A DNA stretch of 15,401 bases from an uncultured Clostridia bacterium. GTDB taxonomy: Bacteria; Bacillota; Clostridia; Lachnospirales; CAMVHY01. Of the stretch, positions 1-8,423 are shown in pieces (positions within the stretch are counted from its first letter, which is position 1; each line of letters opens with the position of its first letter). The notes below the pieces were generated by a model. It did not search any database. It had not been told where the DNA came from and worked only from the letters and a program-made list of their open reading frames with translations. Location of the stretch: contig CAMKTI010000030.1 of the NCBI GenBank assembly GCA_946415665.1, positions 1 to 15,401 on the forward strand. The letters run 5' to 3'. A program made the position numbers and the translations under genes.

Positions 1-345
1 CCCAAAGATTTCGAGATATCGTCTGACTTAAAAGAATTAATCAAAGATATATCAGCTGGTTTAAAACAATCATCTCAAAATAAAAGTTATTCGATATTTA
101 GCAAATATAAAAGTGAAAATGATGATGAATTAAATAAGTTGGCAAATGAAAGTATGTCAGAGAATGACGACGAGGAAACAATTAAGGCAGTGAAACCAGG
201 AACCAAAATCAATACTGATTTAAAGTATGAGTCAGTGTTTAGAAGATTCATAAGAAAAAGAAATGAAAGAGATGTTAGAAAGCAAGAACCAATTCCTAAA
301 CAAAAACGTTTAGAGTCGTTTTATATACTTGGGAAATGGAAATAA
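1..345 (+). CDS. 3' end of an unrecognised protein gene (partial)
   Basis: The reading frame is open from the first base of the window to a TAA at 343-345, giving the last 114 residues of a protein that begins upstream. I do not recognise a family. The visible part is hydrophilic and charged. An acidic stretch (SENDDEE, encoded near 156-180) is followed by a basic one (FRRFIRKRNERD, near 238-273), and the protein ends in LGKWK. There is no membrane segment. A TTG at 139 is in frame, but the frame is open before it and no ribosome-binding site precedes it, so an internal start is unlikely. It points toward the giant unknown gene on the other strand. Nothing here links it to a pathway. Confidence 0.5.
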   Translation, partial: PKDFEISSDLKELIKDISAGLKQSSQNKSYSIFSKYKSENDDELNKLANESMSENDDEETIKAVKPGTKINTDLKYESVFRRFIRKRNERDVRKQEPIPKQKRLESFYILGKWK

Positions 346-362
346 AAATACTGTTTCTTTGA

Positions 363-434
363 TAGATACTGTTCGTACAAAAAAACGAGAAACAAAACGA
401 AGAGAAAAAATAAGCTATAAGATAAAATGTAATA
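363..434 (+). repeat. Sequence resembling an IS end (copy A)
   Basis: This stretch aligns without gaps to 15050-15120. Both begin TAGRTACTGTT and end ATAARATGTAAT (R = A or G), and by my hand count about 48 of 70 positions are identical. The other copy sits just upstream of an IS5-type transposase remnant, so this one may be the left end of a related element whose body is gone. Both copies are A-rich, which inflates chance identity, so the call is tentative. Sequence after 434 no longer matches. Confidence 0.35.
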
Positions 435-440
435 AACGTA

Positions 441-484
441 AAAAACACGGCTGACAAATTTTATTTCGCCAGTCGTGCTGTTTT
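441..484. terminator. Intrinsic terminator-like hairpin beside the argS fragment
   Basis: CACGGCTG (446-453) pairs with CAGTCGTG (470-477) around a 16-base loop. The stem has eight pairs on the + strand, counting one G-U. On the - strand one of these becomes an A-C mismatch, but a run of T follows the stem. It could end the + strand gene (stop at 345). On the - strand it could end a transcript coming from the giant gene or from an ancestral argS, because it lies just beyond the argS 3' fragment. Confidence 0.45.
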
Positions 485-530
485 ATCTCAATAAAATTAT
501 TATAAAAATCAAAATCAGCTTTTACTTTTT

Positions 531-734
531 TTACATAACATCCGAAACTTTGATTTCCTAAATTTTTAAACCAAATTTTAAACTCAAATTCACACACGAA
601 CACAAATTTAATCTCGCATTTTTAATTTCTTCCGCTTCGTCTAAAATCAAATTATTATTATAAAATTTACTAAACACCTGCGCGATATTTATAATATAAT
701 GAAAAGTTGCGCGCTGCTTAAACTTTTTTGACAG
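531..734 (-). pseudogene. Displaced, decayed 3' end of argS
   Basis: Read on the - strand, this segment reproduces about the last 66 residues of the intact ArgS encoded at 5570-7264, in one frame with no indel. Recognisable blocks are NIAQVFSKFYNNN, LILDEAEEIKNARLNLC and EIKVSDVM, followed by TAA at 531-533. Over 531-690 I count about 16 base differences from the intact gene, roughly 90 percent identity. Similarity fades from 690 to 734, and upstream of that a TAA (735-737) ends the frame. A TTG-to-TAG change at 558-560 adds an internal stop. There is no start codon or catalytic domain, so it cannot make a synthetase. The 62-codon opposite-frame reading across 415-603 is a shifted frame of this fragment, not a gene. 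Confidence 0.88.
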
Positions 735-839
735 TTAATTACAGAAATTCAAAGGCAATTTAATTTACTTTCGCTAAACGAACTTTTTAACCCAAAAATT
801 TTTAAATTATGAATTTAGCACGAAAATACTTGATACTTA

Positions 840-3800
840 TTAGTCTAATGACATTTCATTATTCTTTTTTTCTTGTGTAGGTATAGAACATGCAGCAAGA
901 TCGTGCAGCTTAGAAAATATTCCGTTATTAGCGTCTGCACTTTTTATTAAATGACGTGTTTTTCGAGATTTCAACGGTGAATGAAGCGTTTTTCTAATTA
1001 TTTTGCTGGCCAGAGGTATTACAAAAATCGCTGCAAGCGCACTCAAAATCCATTCAAGAGCTCCAACAACAGCATTTAAATTGCAAGCATTATCTATTTG
1101 CCTATCAAAGTTTTCTTTTTGTCCAAGCGAAACTAAACCTTTCTCTTTTAACGCACCAATTAAGTTTTTCCAGTATGTCTTATATCTGTCTTCTATTTGA
1201 TCAATTGTGTCATAACCATTGCTTTCGTAGCCGTTCTTCAAGTATTGAATCTGTTTCTCCAAGACGAACACGACAGCACCGGCAAAATTTTTTTTCTCTT
1301 GTGGGTCAGTTATTTCGCCTTTGCCGATATTTTTGATAACAGATTTAATCTGATCTTCTGTCATCTTGGTTAATTCGAAATGATTAGGACCTACATTTTC
1401 TTTCGTATAACCGCCACCGTATTCTTGAAAAAACTTGACAAGTGTTTTACCAGAATTATCATTTGGACCTGTGATTAACTTTAATTCTTTAAACGGACTG
1501 TCAAACGAACTGTCAAGCTGTTTTGTTTTAATTTTGTAGGCACGCAAATTAATATATACTAAATCATCATTTGTTAGGCTATTATTTTTTATATTTTTCA
1601 TGCATTGCAATAATTTTATTTGGGAGTCGCCATCGAGGTTGTGAAAATTGTTAATTTGATTTTCTAAAACCAAATCACCACGCACACCCAATGAATCTGC
1701 ATTTAGTCTATTTTTATCAATAGTATTATAATATCTCTTCAAGACTTCTGTTATCCCAGTATTATCTTTTTCAGGCTGCTCATTTATTTCTTTGTCTTTC
1801 TTTGGATTTGTGTCTATGTTTTCTTCCTTTTTATCATCTTCATTCGCTTTGTACAGCGAGAGAACAAATTTCTTTGTTATCTCAACTAAGTTTAAACTAG
1901 CTGCTTCATTTATGATATTATTGATATTATTTTCGTCACTTACTTTGCTTACGTCATGTTCAAGTAAATCTATGAATATATAACTTAATGCGTCCAAAAT
2001 TTTATCGTTACTACTAGTATCTTTCTTTTCATTTTTGTTGTCACTAGTATCTATAATCATTTCATTTTCTTTACCGTTGTTTCCTGCTTTATTGTCCATA
2101 GATTGATTATTAACAGGTACAATCGATTTCTTTTCTTCCTTTTTCTGTGCTTGTGTTTGATCTTTCTCTGACTTGCGACAAGATTTCCAAAAATCAGATA
2201 AAGCCTTATTATCTTTATCTTTCAACTCACCTACAGCTGCTGTTAAAATTTTGATCTCAGGTTGAAAATCATCATTTAAAACATTTTGAACACCGCTAAC
2301 AATACCACTTTGCTGTTCATCTGTGATTTCATTCGCATTATCAATTACCAACTGATAACATCTAATATAAGCACTCGAAATAAATCCGCCTTTTTGGTTT
2401 AGTCTTTGTTTTACTAAAGACTTTAAAATAGACTTATAAGCATTGTTTTTTTCATTTTCTTTTCCGTTTTTGAGGGCAATGATATTGTTAAAATTATCAT
2501 TTTGGTTTAACATCTCGACCAGATATTTATGATTACCTAAACCTAATGTAACAATTGCGCTATTTAATAACTTAAAATACTGATTATCTCCCTTTTCTTC
2601 ATCCTGGATAAATCCATAAAACTCTTTTGCTTCAGCTTCAGTAAATTCTTCTTTTTGTTTAAAAATTTCCGTTGCGTGGCTCCAAAAATAGTCTTTCAAA
2701 TCCTTTTTATCTTGATCTTGCAATCCATTATCTTTTATGTTGACCAAGCGTTTAAATAATTCTCGCTTTGCATTTATATTCAATTTGGCAAACCCATAAT
2801 GAGCTTGAAATGCTAAAGTGGCTTCTAACAAAGGAAACTCTTTGTTAATTTTATCTTTGATTAACTTCTGTTCATAATTGTATAAAACTTCTCCTAGCCC
2901 AAAAAAATCCTGTGGCCCGTATTTTTCGCTATCCGTTTCATTGTCCAATTTTGTCAGCAACTTAGCAACAGATCCAATATGAACAATAGCATCGCCATTT
3001 TTAAATTGATGCATAACATCATCCAAAAATATATCTTTCAAATCAACTAAAAGTTTTCTGTTTTCATATCCACCGATATTATTCATCTTATTTACTGAAT
3101 CTGCAACAGATGCAAAAAATGCCACTAAATCATCTTTATCTTTAACATTGTCCGCATTTTCTATTAACACATCCAATGAAGTTTTAGGATCATTGGGCAA
3201 ATAATTATTTTCAATAAAATTTTTAACCAACGCAACTGTTTTATTTAAGTCACCGATTTCTTTTGCGTCATATATGCTGTTAACAAAATATTTTCCAAAC
3301 GCAGACGATAAAAATTTATTTTGTGGATTTTTGGTTTCGTAATTTTTAAGCTCTTGATTCACTATGGCCGACAAAAATTTTTTTGTATATTCAAGTTTTT
3401 GATCAGCTTGTTGTTTATTATCAAATGCAAGCGCAAAAAAATCACCTACAAGTGTGCTATTTTCCTGATTTACAACACTGGTTAAAAAAACCTCAGGTGT
3501 TTGCTGGACTTTTAAATTATTGATGGCATCTAAAATAACTTTACTAAAATCGCTCTTTATTTTACTCAACAGATCATAAAATTTTTTAGCCGAATTTTGA
3601 TCCAAAAGGTCTTTGTTAGATTTCATACTTTTAACTATTGATGATAAATTCTCAAATCCAAAATCGTCTTTTTCATCAAGTTGTTTTGTTCCATTAACTA
3701 AGAACTGTAATTCTTTAGAAATCCCAGTATTCAAATTCTTGTTATCCATGTTATCCATGTTATCCATGTTATCCATTAAATCCAAAACAAATTCAACTGC

Positions 3801-5321
3801 TAATATTTTTAGATTATCCGCGTCTTTCTCTTTCTCTTCCCTTTTTTGTTTTAAAATTTCTTTCGCTTGTTTTTTAGCTTCAGTATAAAAATCTTTGACA
3901 ATATCTAACTCTAATTTTTTAGCTTCCGCTTTTGAATTTTTAGTATCTGCAACACCATTAGACAATACCATTGTTTTTTCTTCTTTATTGGTTGGTATCT
4001 CTGATATCTCTGGAATAGAACCAAAATCTTTTTGATATTTATCAAATTTATCCTGATAATTCTTAACAAAACTTTTAAATTCATCTATCGGCTCTGCCGA
4101 AATTTTATCTATGACATCGCAAAATACATCGGAATCCTCAAATCCTAATAATCTCGCGCGATGCTTCAATTGTTCCTTTATATTTTTAACCTTTTCTTCT
4201 TTTTCTTTTGTTTCTTTTGTCGGATTTGGCTCTTTATCAATAATAATTTTATTCTCGTTATCATCTTTTTCATTTTCTTTATCATTCTTTGGTTTTTCTA
4301 CTAACTTAATTAATGCATCTAATTCCTTCATACACAATTCCAAATCCACCGCTGCAATCGCGTCTAAAATTGAAAATAAATCATTTTCATAGTTATACAT
4401 TCTACTTTGAATGTACTCTTGACATTCCGCTTTCAGCACACGAGCAGCATTTTTGTTTTCCATTTCCTCAAGTAGTTTTATCTGTTCATTGCTTAATTCA
4501 CTATATATTGATTGATCATTCCAATTCACTTTGATATAGAAATCAGATCCATTGTTCAATGCCATAAATACCTCAAAAAGTTCCCCCTCTGATGGACGCC
4601 ACAACTTAGATTCTAATAAGGAATGAATAATCTTGCTCCATTCTTTAACATTAGTCTTATTTCCCTGTTTCTCGGTTAAATTATCATCTCTATTACCATT
4701 AAGAAGCGCGTGGATATCAAACCTATCATCAGACCTACTATAACCAGTCTCGAAGCGGATCTTCATATTATTATCACCAATAGATTCCAAGCTTGATTGT
4801 ATTTTGTCATAAACTTTTTGCTCTTCGTTTTTATCAAAGTAACTTTCTAAAGATACGAGTTGCTTTATAAAATTTCTATATTTCTCGTCGGATTTTTTAG
4901 GCTTTTGTTGCCCATTAGCTGAGTTTTGTAGATTACCTGTAAATGGATTTAGGTGTTGTTCTAGTAACTCAATTATATCTACACCATTTTGCTTTTCAAA
5001 ATTTTTATATTCCTCTGGCTTTATAAAATTTTTATATTCCTCGTTGGATTTTTTAGGATTTTGTTGCTTACTAGCTAAGTCTTGTAGACCTATGAATAAA
5101 TTTTGGTTTTGTTTTAGTAACCCAATTATATTTGCATCATTATTTTGATCTAAAGCTATTTCTCTGCAAATTACACTATTACGCACCGTATTTTCAATAT
5201 TAAATCTTGAAGGCAATAACATGACTTGAACAACACTCTTAAACAAATCCCGAGCTTTTTTAAGGTCACCTTTACAATCTTCACTAATAATCTTATCCAA
5301 ACTTTTAACTTTATCTTCCAT
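840..5321 (-). CDS. Giant 1493-residue helical protein of unknown function with a C-terminal membrane segment
   Basis: I do not recognise a family or catalytic motif. The start is taken as ATG at 5321 because AAGGTG lies eight bases upstream; a GTG at 5330 is in frame but abuts that site. The protein is rich in Lys, Glu, Asp and Asn and looks largely alpha-helical. Helical blocks are separated by charged linkers near residues 345-395 and in two stretches of the last third (both carry EN.(K/E).IID-like text). No N-terminal signal peptide is visible. One hydrophobic segment (about residues 1417-1442, ending FVIPLASKII) is followed by a basic stretch and a 51-residue tail, so a single C-terminal membrane anchor is likely. 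Two internal repeats suggest expansion. It has its own sigma-A-type promoter and lies between intact argS and a displaced argS 3' end. A surface, scaffold or host-interaction role is possible but is a guess. Confidence 0.85.
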   Translation of the reverse strand: MEDKVKSLDKIISEDCKGDLKKARDLFKSVVQVMLLPSRFNIENTVRNSVICREIALDQNNDANIIGLLKQNQNLFIGLQDLASKQQNPKKSNEEYKNFIKPEEYKNFEKQNGVDIIELLEQHLNPFTGNLQNSANGQQKPKKSDEKYRNFIKQLVSLESYFDKNEEQKVYDKIQSSLESIGDNNMKIRFETGYSRSDDRFDIHALLNGNRDDNLTEKQGNKTNVKEWSKIIHSLLESKLWRPSEGELFEVFMALNNGSDFYIKVNWNDQSIYSELSNEQIKLLEEMENKNAARVLKAECQEYIQSRMYNYENDLFSILDAIAAVDLELCMKELDALIKLVEKPKNDKENEKDDNENKIIIDKEPNPTKETKEKEEKVKNIKEQLKHRARLLGFEDSDVFCDVIDKISAEPIDEFKSFVKNYQDKFDKYQKDFGSIPEISEIPTNKEEKTMVLSNGVADTKNSKAEAKKLELDIVKDFYTEAKKQAKEILKQKREEKEKDADNLKILAVEFVLDLMDNMDNMDNMDNKNLNTGISKELQFLVNGTKQLDEKDDFGFENLSSIVKSMKSNKDLLDQNSAKKFYDLLSKIKSDFSKVILDAINNLKVQQTPEVFLTSVVNQENSTLVGDFFALAFDNKQQADQKLEYTKKFLSAIVNQELKNYETKNPQNKFLSSAFGKYFVNSIYDAKEIGDLNKTVALVKNFIENNYLPNDPKTSLDVLIENADNVKDKDDLVAFFASVADSVNKMNNIGGYENRKLLVDLKDIFLDDVMHQFKNGDAIVHIGSVAKLLTKLDNETDSEKYGPQDFFGLGEVLYNYEQKLIKDKINKEFPLLEATLAFQAHYGFAKLNINAKRELFKRLVNIKDNGLQDQDKKDLKDYFWSHATEIFKQKEEFTEAEAKEFYGFIQDEEKGDNQYFKLLNSAIVTLGLGNHKYLVEMLNQNDNFNNIIALKNGKENEKNNAYKSILKSLVKQRLNQKGGFISSAYIRCYQLVIDNANEITDEQQSGIVSGVQNVLNDDFQPEIKILTAAVGELKDKDNKALSDFWKSCRKSEKDQTQAQKKEEKKSIVPVNNQSMDNKAGNNGKENEMIIDTSDNKNEKKDTSSNDKILDALSYIFIDLLEHDVSKVSDENNINNIINEAASLNLVEITKKFVLSLYKANEDDKKEENIDTNPKKDKEINEQPEKDNTGITEVLKRYYNTIDKNRLNADSLGVRGDLVLENQINNFHNLDGDSQIKLLQCMKNIKNNSLTNDDLVYINLRAYKIKTKQLDSSFDSPFKELKLITGPNDNSGKTLVKFFQEYGGGYTKENVGPNHFELTKMTEDQIKSVIKNIGKGEITDPQEKKNFAGAVVFVLEKQIQYLKNGYESNGYDTIDQIEDRYKTYWKNLIGALKEKGLVSLGQKENFDRQIDNACNLNAVVGALEWILSALAAIFVIPLASKIIRKTLHSPLKSRKTRHLIKSADANNGIFSKLHDLAACSIPTQEKKNNEMSLD
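3741..3776 (-). repeat. Four perfect 9-bp units inside the giant gene
   Basis: GTTATCCAT (+ strand) occurs four times in tandem without mismatch. On the coding strand it encodes (MDN)x4. The unit is a multiple of three, so copy-number change would keep the frame. Perfect identity of the units points to recent slippage. Confidence 0.9.
4863..5132 (-). repeat. Tandem duplication of about 38 residues near the N-terminus of the giant protein
   Basis: Residues 64-101 and 115-153 (from the ATG at 5321) align as IIxLLxQxxNxF followed by QxxAxxQQxPKKSxEeYxNFIK, with one residue gap. The 13 residues between them contain another EEYKNF, copied from the end of the first unit. The bases also match in patches, for example around 5008-5050. 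It is an imperfect, older duplication than the 9-bp array. Confidence 0.8.
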
Positions 5322-5371
5322 AACAAACACACCTTTTTTATAAAAAAACTAAACCAAGAAACTACGTATTC

Positions 5372-5401
5372 AGTATAACAAACCAAAATATAATTTGTCA
5401 A
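5372..5401 (-). promoter_or_regulatory. Sigma-A-type promoter of the giant gene
   Basis: On the - strand TTGACA (5396-5401) is followed after 18 bases by TATACT (5372-5377). The -35 is perfect and the -10 matches at five of six positions. Transcription would begin near 5365, leaving a leader of about 45 bases before the ATG at 5321. It lies downstream of the argS terminator, so the giant gene is probably its own transcription unit. Confidence 0.75.
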
Positions 5402-5513
5402 GTATTTTCTTTTAAAATATTTTTTTTATATAACAAATAACAAGTTTATTTTAAAACAAAATTTATATATCAAGCAAAATAAATTTTAACTTTGTATAAA
5501 AATTTTATCGACA

Positions 5514-5550
5514 TAAAAAAAACACAAACCAAACGTTTGCGTTTCTTTTA
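5514..5550 (-). terminator. Intrinsic terminator of argS and the ECF operon
   Basis: On the - strand AAACGCAAAC (5535-5544) pairs with GTTTGTGTTT (5520-5529) around a five-base loop, with one G-U pair. A run of T follows (A run at 5514-5522 on the + strand). It starts about 20 bases after the argS stop. Confidence 0.8.
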
Positions 5551-5569
5551 AACCAAAATTAATTTTTTT

Positions 5570-7264
5570 TTACATAACATCCGAAACTTTAATTCCCAAA
5601 ATTTTTAAACCGAATTTTAAAGCTAAATTCACACACAAACACAAATTTAATCTCGCATTTTTAATTTCTTCCGCTTCATCTAAAATCAAATTATTATTAT
5701 AAAACTTATTAAACGCCTGCGCAATATTCATGATATGTCGAGAAATTATATATGGCTCAAATTTTTCCGCCGCATCCAAAATTTTTTCTCTAAACAAACC
5801 GATTAATTTAACCAATTTAAAACTAAATTCATCAGTCAAAACTTTATAATCCAAATTTTTTTTATCAAAATCACCAGCTTTTTTTAATAAACTGCAAGTT
5901 CTCACATAAGTATATTGCACATACGGACCTGTTTCGCCCTCGAAATTTAAAATTTTTTCCCACGAAAAAACCACGTCTTTAATTCTGCTGTTATATAAAT
6001 CATTAAAAATTATCGCACCGATTCCAACTATTTCCGCGACATCATTTTTATTTTCCAAATCCGGATTTTTCTCATCAATAATTTTTTTTGTCTTCTCGAC
6101 CGCTTCATTTAATAAATCTTCCATCAAAATAACATGACCGCTTCTTGTCGACAACTTTCCCGAATCCAAACTGACCAAACCAAACTCAACATGCACCAAA
6201 TTTTTTGCCCAATCATATCCCATTAAATCAATAACTTTAAACCATTGCTCAAAATGCAATTTCTGATCAAACGCCGTAACATAAATACACTTCTCAAAAT
6301 CAAAATTTTTTTTGCGATAAATAGCTGCGGCAATATCTCTTGTTGGATATAAAGTTCCGCCATCACTTCTTAAAATTAAACACGGCGGCATTTTATATTT
6401 TTCTAAATCAACTATCATTGCCCCTTCGCTTTCAACCAACAATTTTTTTTCTTTTAACTCATCAACAACCGCTTGCATTTTATCATTATAAAAACTTTCT
6501 CCCATATAATAATCAAACTTAACGCCCAATCTCTCATAAATTTTTTTAAACTCAACCAAACTCAAATCATTAAACCATTTCCATAAATAAAGAGCCTCTT
6601 CATCACCATTTTGCATTTTCACAAACCATTCCCGTGCTAAATCATCCAACTCAGAATTTTCTTTGGCTTCCTCGTGAAATTTAACATACAATCTCATCAA
6701 TTCATTTATTCCGTTTTCTTCAACCGATTTTTTATTTCCCCATTTTTTATAGCTCACAATTAATTTTCCAAATTGCGTACCCCAATCTCCCAAATGATTT
6801 ATGCTCACACAATTATATCCTAAACAAGAAAAAATATTATAAAGCGCGTTTCCAATCACAGTTGATCTTAAATGTCCGACATGAAATGGCTTTGCAATAT
6901 TTGGTGACGAATAATCCAAAACAATATTTTTTCCTTGACCAATATCAAATTTAAAAAAATCCTCGCGATCATTTAACAAATTTAAAATAATTTCTTGCGC
7001 ATAAATTTCTTTATGCAAAATAAAATTTAAATAGCCGCCGTCAACTTTTATTGCATCAATAAAATCTATTTTTAAACCATCAATTTTTTCTTTTATATCC
7101 TGCGCGATTAAATTCGGTGCTTTTTTTAAAATTTTTGCAACCCGAAAACATGGACAAGCGAAATCCGCTTCAACACTTTCTGGTGGAATCTCCAATAAAA
7201 TTTTTTCCTCGCTACAATTTATTATTTCACTCAAAATTTTAATTATCTCTTTTTTAAAATCCAT
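5570..7264 (-). CDS. argS: Arginyl-tRNA synthetase
   Basis: ArgS attaches arginine to tRNA-Arg using ATP in the cytoplasm; it is a class I synthetase. The 564 residues match the usual family length. An N-terminal Add1-type domain (about 1-100) precedes the catalytic core, with HVGH at 128-131 (SSPNIAKPFHVGHLRST). The KMSKS equivalent is KLSTR at 370-374 (DSGKLSTRSG), the relaxed form normal for ArgRS. A helical DALR anticodon-binding domain follows from about residue 450 (GPYVQYTYVRT). The ATG at 7264 is one base after the TAG of the preceding ECF gene, and its ribosome-binding site (GAGGAAAG) lies inside that gene's last codons. It is therefore the distal gene of the ECF operon and probably translationally coupled. 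A decayed second copy of its 3' end lies at 531-734. Confidence 0.97.
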   Translation of the reverse strand: MDFKKEIIKILSEIINCSEEKILLEIPPESVEADFACPCFRVAKILKKAPNLIAQDIKEKIDGLKIDFIDAIKVDGGYLNFILHKEIYAQEIILNLLNDREDFFKFDIGQGKNIVLDYSSPNIAKPFHVGHLRSTVIGNALYNIFSCLGYNCVSINHLGDWGTQFGKLIVSYKKWGNKKSVEENGINELMRLYVKFHEEAKENSELDDLAREWFVKMQNGDEEALYLWKWFNDLSLVEFKKIYERLGVKFDYYMGESFYNDKMQAVVDELKEKKLLVESEGAMIVDLEKYKMPPCLILRSDGGTLYPTRDIAAAIYRKKNFDFEKCIYVTAFDQKLHFEQWFKVIDLMGYDWAKNLVHVEFGLVSLDSGKLSTRSGHVILMEDLLNEAVEKTKKIIDEKNPDLENKNDVAEIVGIGAIIFNDLYNSRIKDVVFSWEKILNFEGETGPYVQYTYVRTCSLLKKAGDFDKKNLDYKVLTDEFSFKLVKLIGLFREKILDAAEKFEPYIISRHIMNIAQAFNKFYNNNLILDEAEEIKNARLNLCLCVNLALKFGLKILGIKVSDVM

Positions 7265-7265
7265 T

Positions 7266-7805
7266 CTACTTTCCTCGATTTATATTTTTTTCATAAATAT
7301 TAAGCATGATACGCAAAATAAAAACATTTATCAAAATCATTATAACTTCTTTTTCAAGTCTTAAAACAACAGTCCCCCAAAAAATTTCATCCGCCCACAA
7401 CAAATAATGCTTCAAAATAAACGAATTTGCAAAACTTGTTAATAAACCCGGTATCGAAACCGCTATACATAATTTTAACAATTTTTTTTTAGCAAAACCA
7501 ACTTTGTCTAACAAATTCCATATTAGTCCAACAAAAAGTCCTTGTAAACCTTCTGTAACCGAAAGCAAAAAAATATAATTTCCCATCGGATTTAAAATCG
7601 CACTAAGCATTTCCGACAAAAAAGCAATCACAAATCCATAAATCGACCCCAAAATAATCGATGCAAATCTATAAAAAATTCCGCCGAATGTCAATTTAAC
7701 TGATCCGCCAAACAACATTATTTTAAATCGTCCCATTACCAATGCCAGCGATAAACAAAATGCGCTGATTATAATTTTTTTTGTCTTAGATAAATTATTG
7801 TTCAT
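7266..7805 (-). CDS. FolT-family ECF transporter S component (fourth of the tandem set)
   Basis: S components are small membrane proteins that bind a vitamin and dock on an energising EcfA/EcfA'/EcfT module. This 179-residue protein has about six hydrophobic segments, the KLTFGGIFYRFASIILG motif and the NPMGNYI loop typical of the FolT group. ATG 7805 is preferred. GGAGG lies at 7817-7821, 11 bases upstream, and the tandem paralogs share the N-terminus (NNLS.TKK). An upstream in-frame start at 7859 would overlap the preceding gene by 35 bases and has no such site. The stop is TAG at 7266-7268, one base before argS. No ATPase or EcfT gene is visible nearby, so it must share a module encoded elsewhere. 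Folate is the family's typical substrate, but the true ligand is unknown. Confidence 0.85.
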   Translation of the reverse strand: MNNNLSKTKKIIISAFCLSLALVMGRFKIMLFGGSVKLTFGGIFYRFASIILGSIYGFVIAFLSEMLSAILNPMGNYIFLLSVTEGLQGLFVGLIWNLLDKVGFAKKKLLKLCIAVSIPGLLTSFANSFILKHYLLWADEIFWGTVVLRLEKEVIMILINVFILRIMLNIYEKNINRGK

Positions 7806-7824
7806 AAAAAAATATTCCTCCAGT

Positions 7825-8397
7825 TCATTCTTTCTCGAGAATTTTACCATGTTTATCATATACTTTTAACATAATCAACAAAATTATCGAATGTATGGCA
7901 GCCATAAATAATTTTCCTATCAATGTTAAAATTGTAGCTAAGAACAAAGCCATCTTTGTCGTCACATCAGGTAGTATGCGAAATATCACAAATATCCCTG
8001 AAAAGTTTACAAAGTTACCTACAATGTTAGAGCAAAAAATACTTACGATAAGTCGTAAAATTCTCTTTTTAAACCATAAAAATCTATCTAAATATCTATA
8101 AAGAAAACCAACTAAAAAGCCACCGATTCCACCAGTTATTCCAAAGATTTGAAAAACGAAAAGAGAAATTTGATTTAATGGAACTTTGATTCTTAATACA
8201 CCCATCCACTCAAAAATATGAAAGATCGCAACAAAAAAAGCAACTACCGACCCATAAGCCGGTCCGAGAGCAATTGATACAAAACTACAAAAAATACCTG
8301 CGAAAAATGAAATATTAAACTTTATAACTGCAAGCTCTAACAATAAACAAAAAATACAAATCATAGTCTTTTTTGTCTCGGATAAATTGTTTTTCAC
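7825..8397 (-). CDS. Diverged FolT-like ECF S component (third of the tandem set)
   Basis: A 190-residue, strongly hydrophobic paralog of its neighbours. The GTG at 8397 is chosen because AGGGGAGGTG lies about ten bases upstream and because the protein then starts KNNLSETKK like the others. An in-frame ATG at 8427, overlapping the TGA of the previous copy as ATGA, is the alternative. It keeps the FCSFVSIALGPAYG block and the GGFLVGFLYRYL block. The NP(V/M)GNYI loop seen in the first and fourth copies is gone (here LRIKVPLNQISLF). That could mean a different ligand or relaxed selection. The C-terminus (VYDKHGKILEKE) ends at TGA 7825-7827, 19 bases before the next start. Confidence 0.75.
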   Translation of the reverse strand: MKNNLSETKKTMICIFCLLLELAVIKFNISFFAGIFCSFVSIALGPAYGSVVAFFVAIFHIFEWMGVLRIKVPLNQISLFVFQIFGITGGIGGFLVGFLYRYLDRFLWFKKRILRLIVSIFCSNIVGNFVNFSGIFVIFRILPDVTTKMALFLATILTLIGKLFMAAIHSIILLIMLKVYDKHGKILEKE

Positions 8398-8423
8398 AAA
8401 CAAAGCACCTCCCCTATTCATTT

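Noticed and set aside
415..603. 62-codon open frame on the - strand
   Set aside because: It is the argS 3' fragment read one base out of frame; the true argS frame of the fragment aligns with the intact protein.
1003..4534. Several 60-93 codon open frames on the + strand
   Set aside because: They lie opposite the giant gene, are Ser/Phe-rich complements of its Lys/Glu-rich codons, and lack ribosome-binding sites.
5171..5401. 76-codon open frame on the - strand
   Set aside because: It runs across the promoter and the start of the giant gene in another frame, with no supporting start signal.
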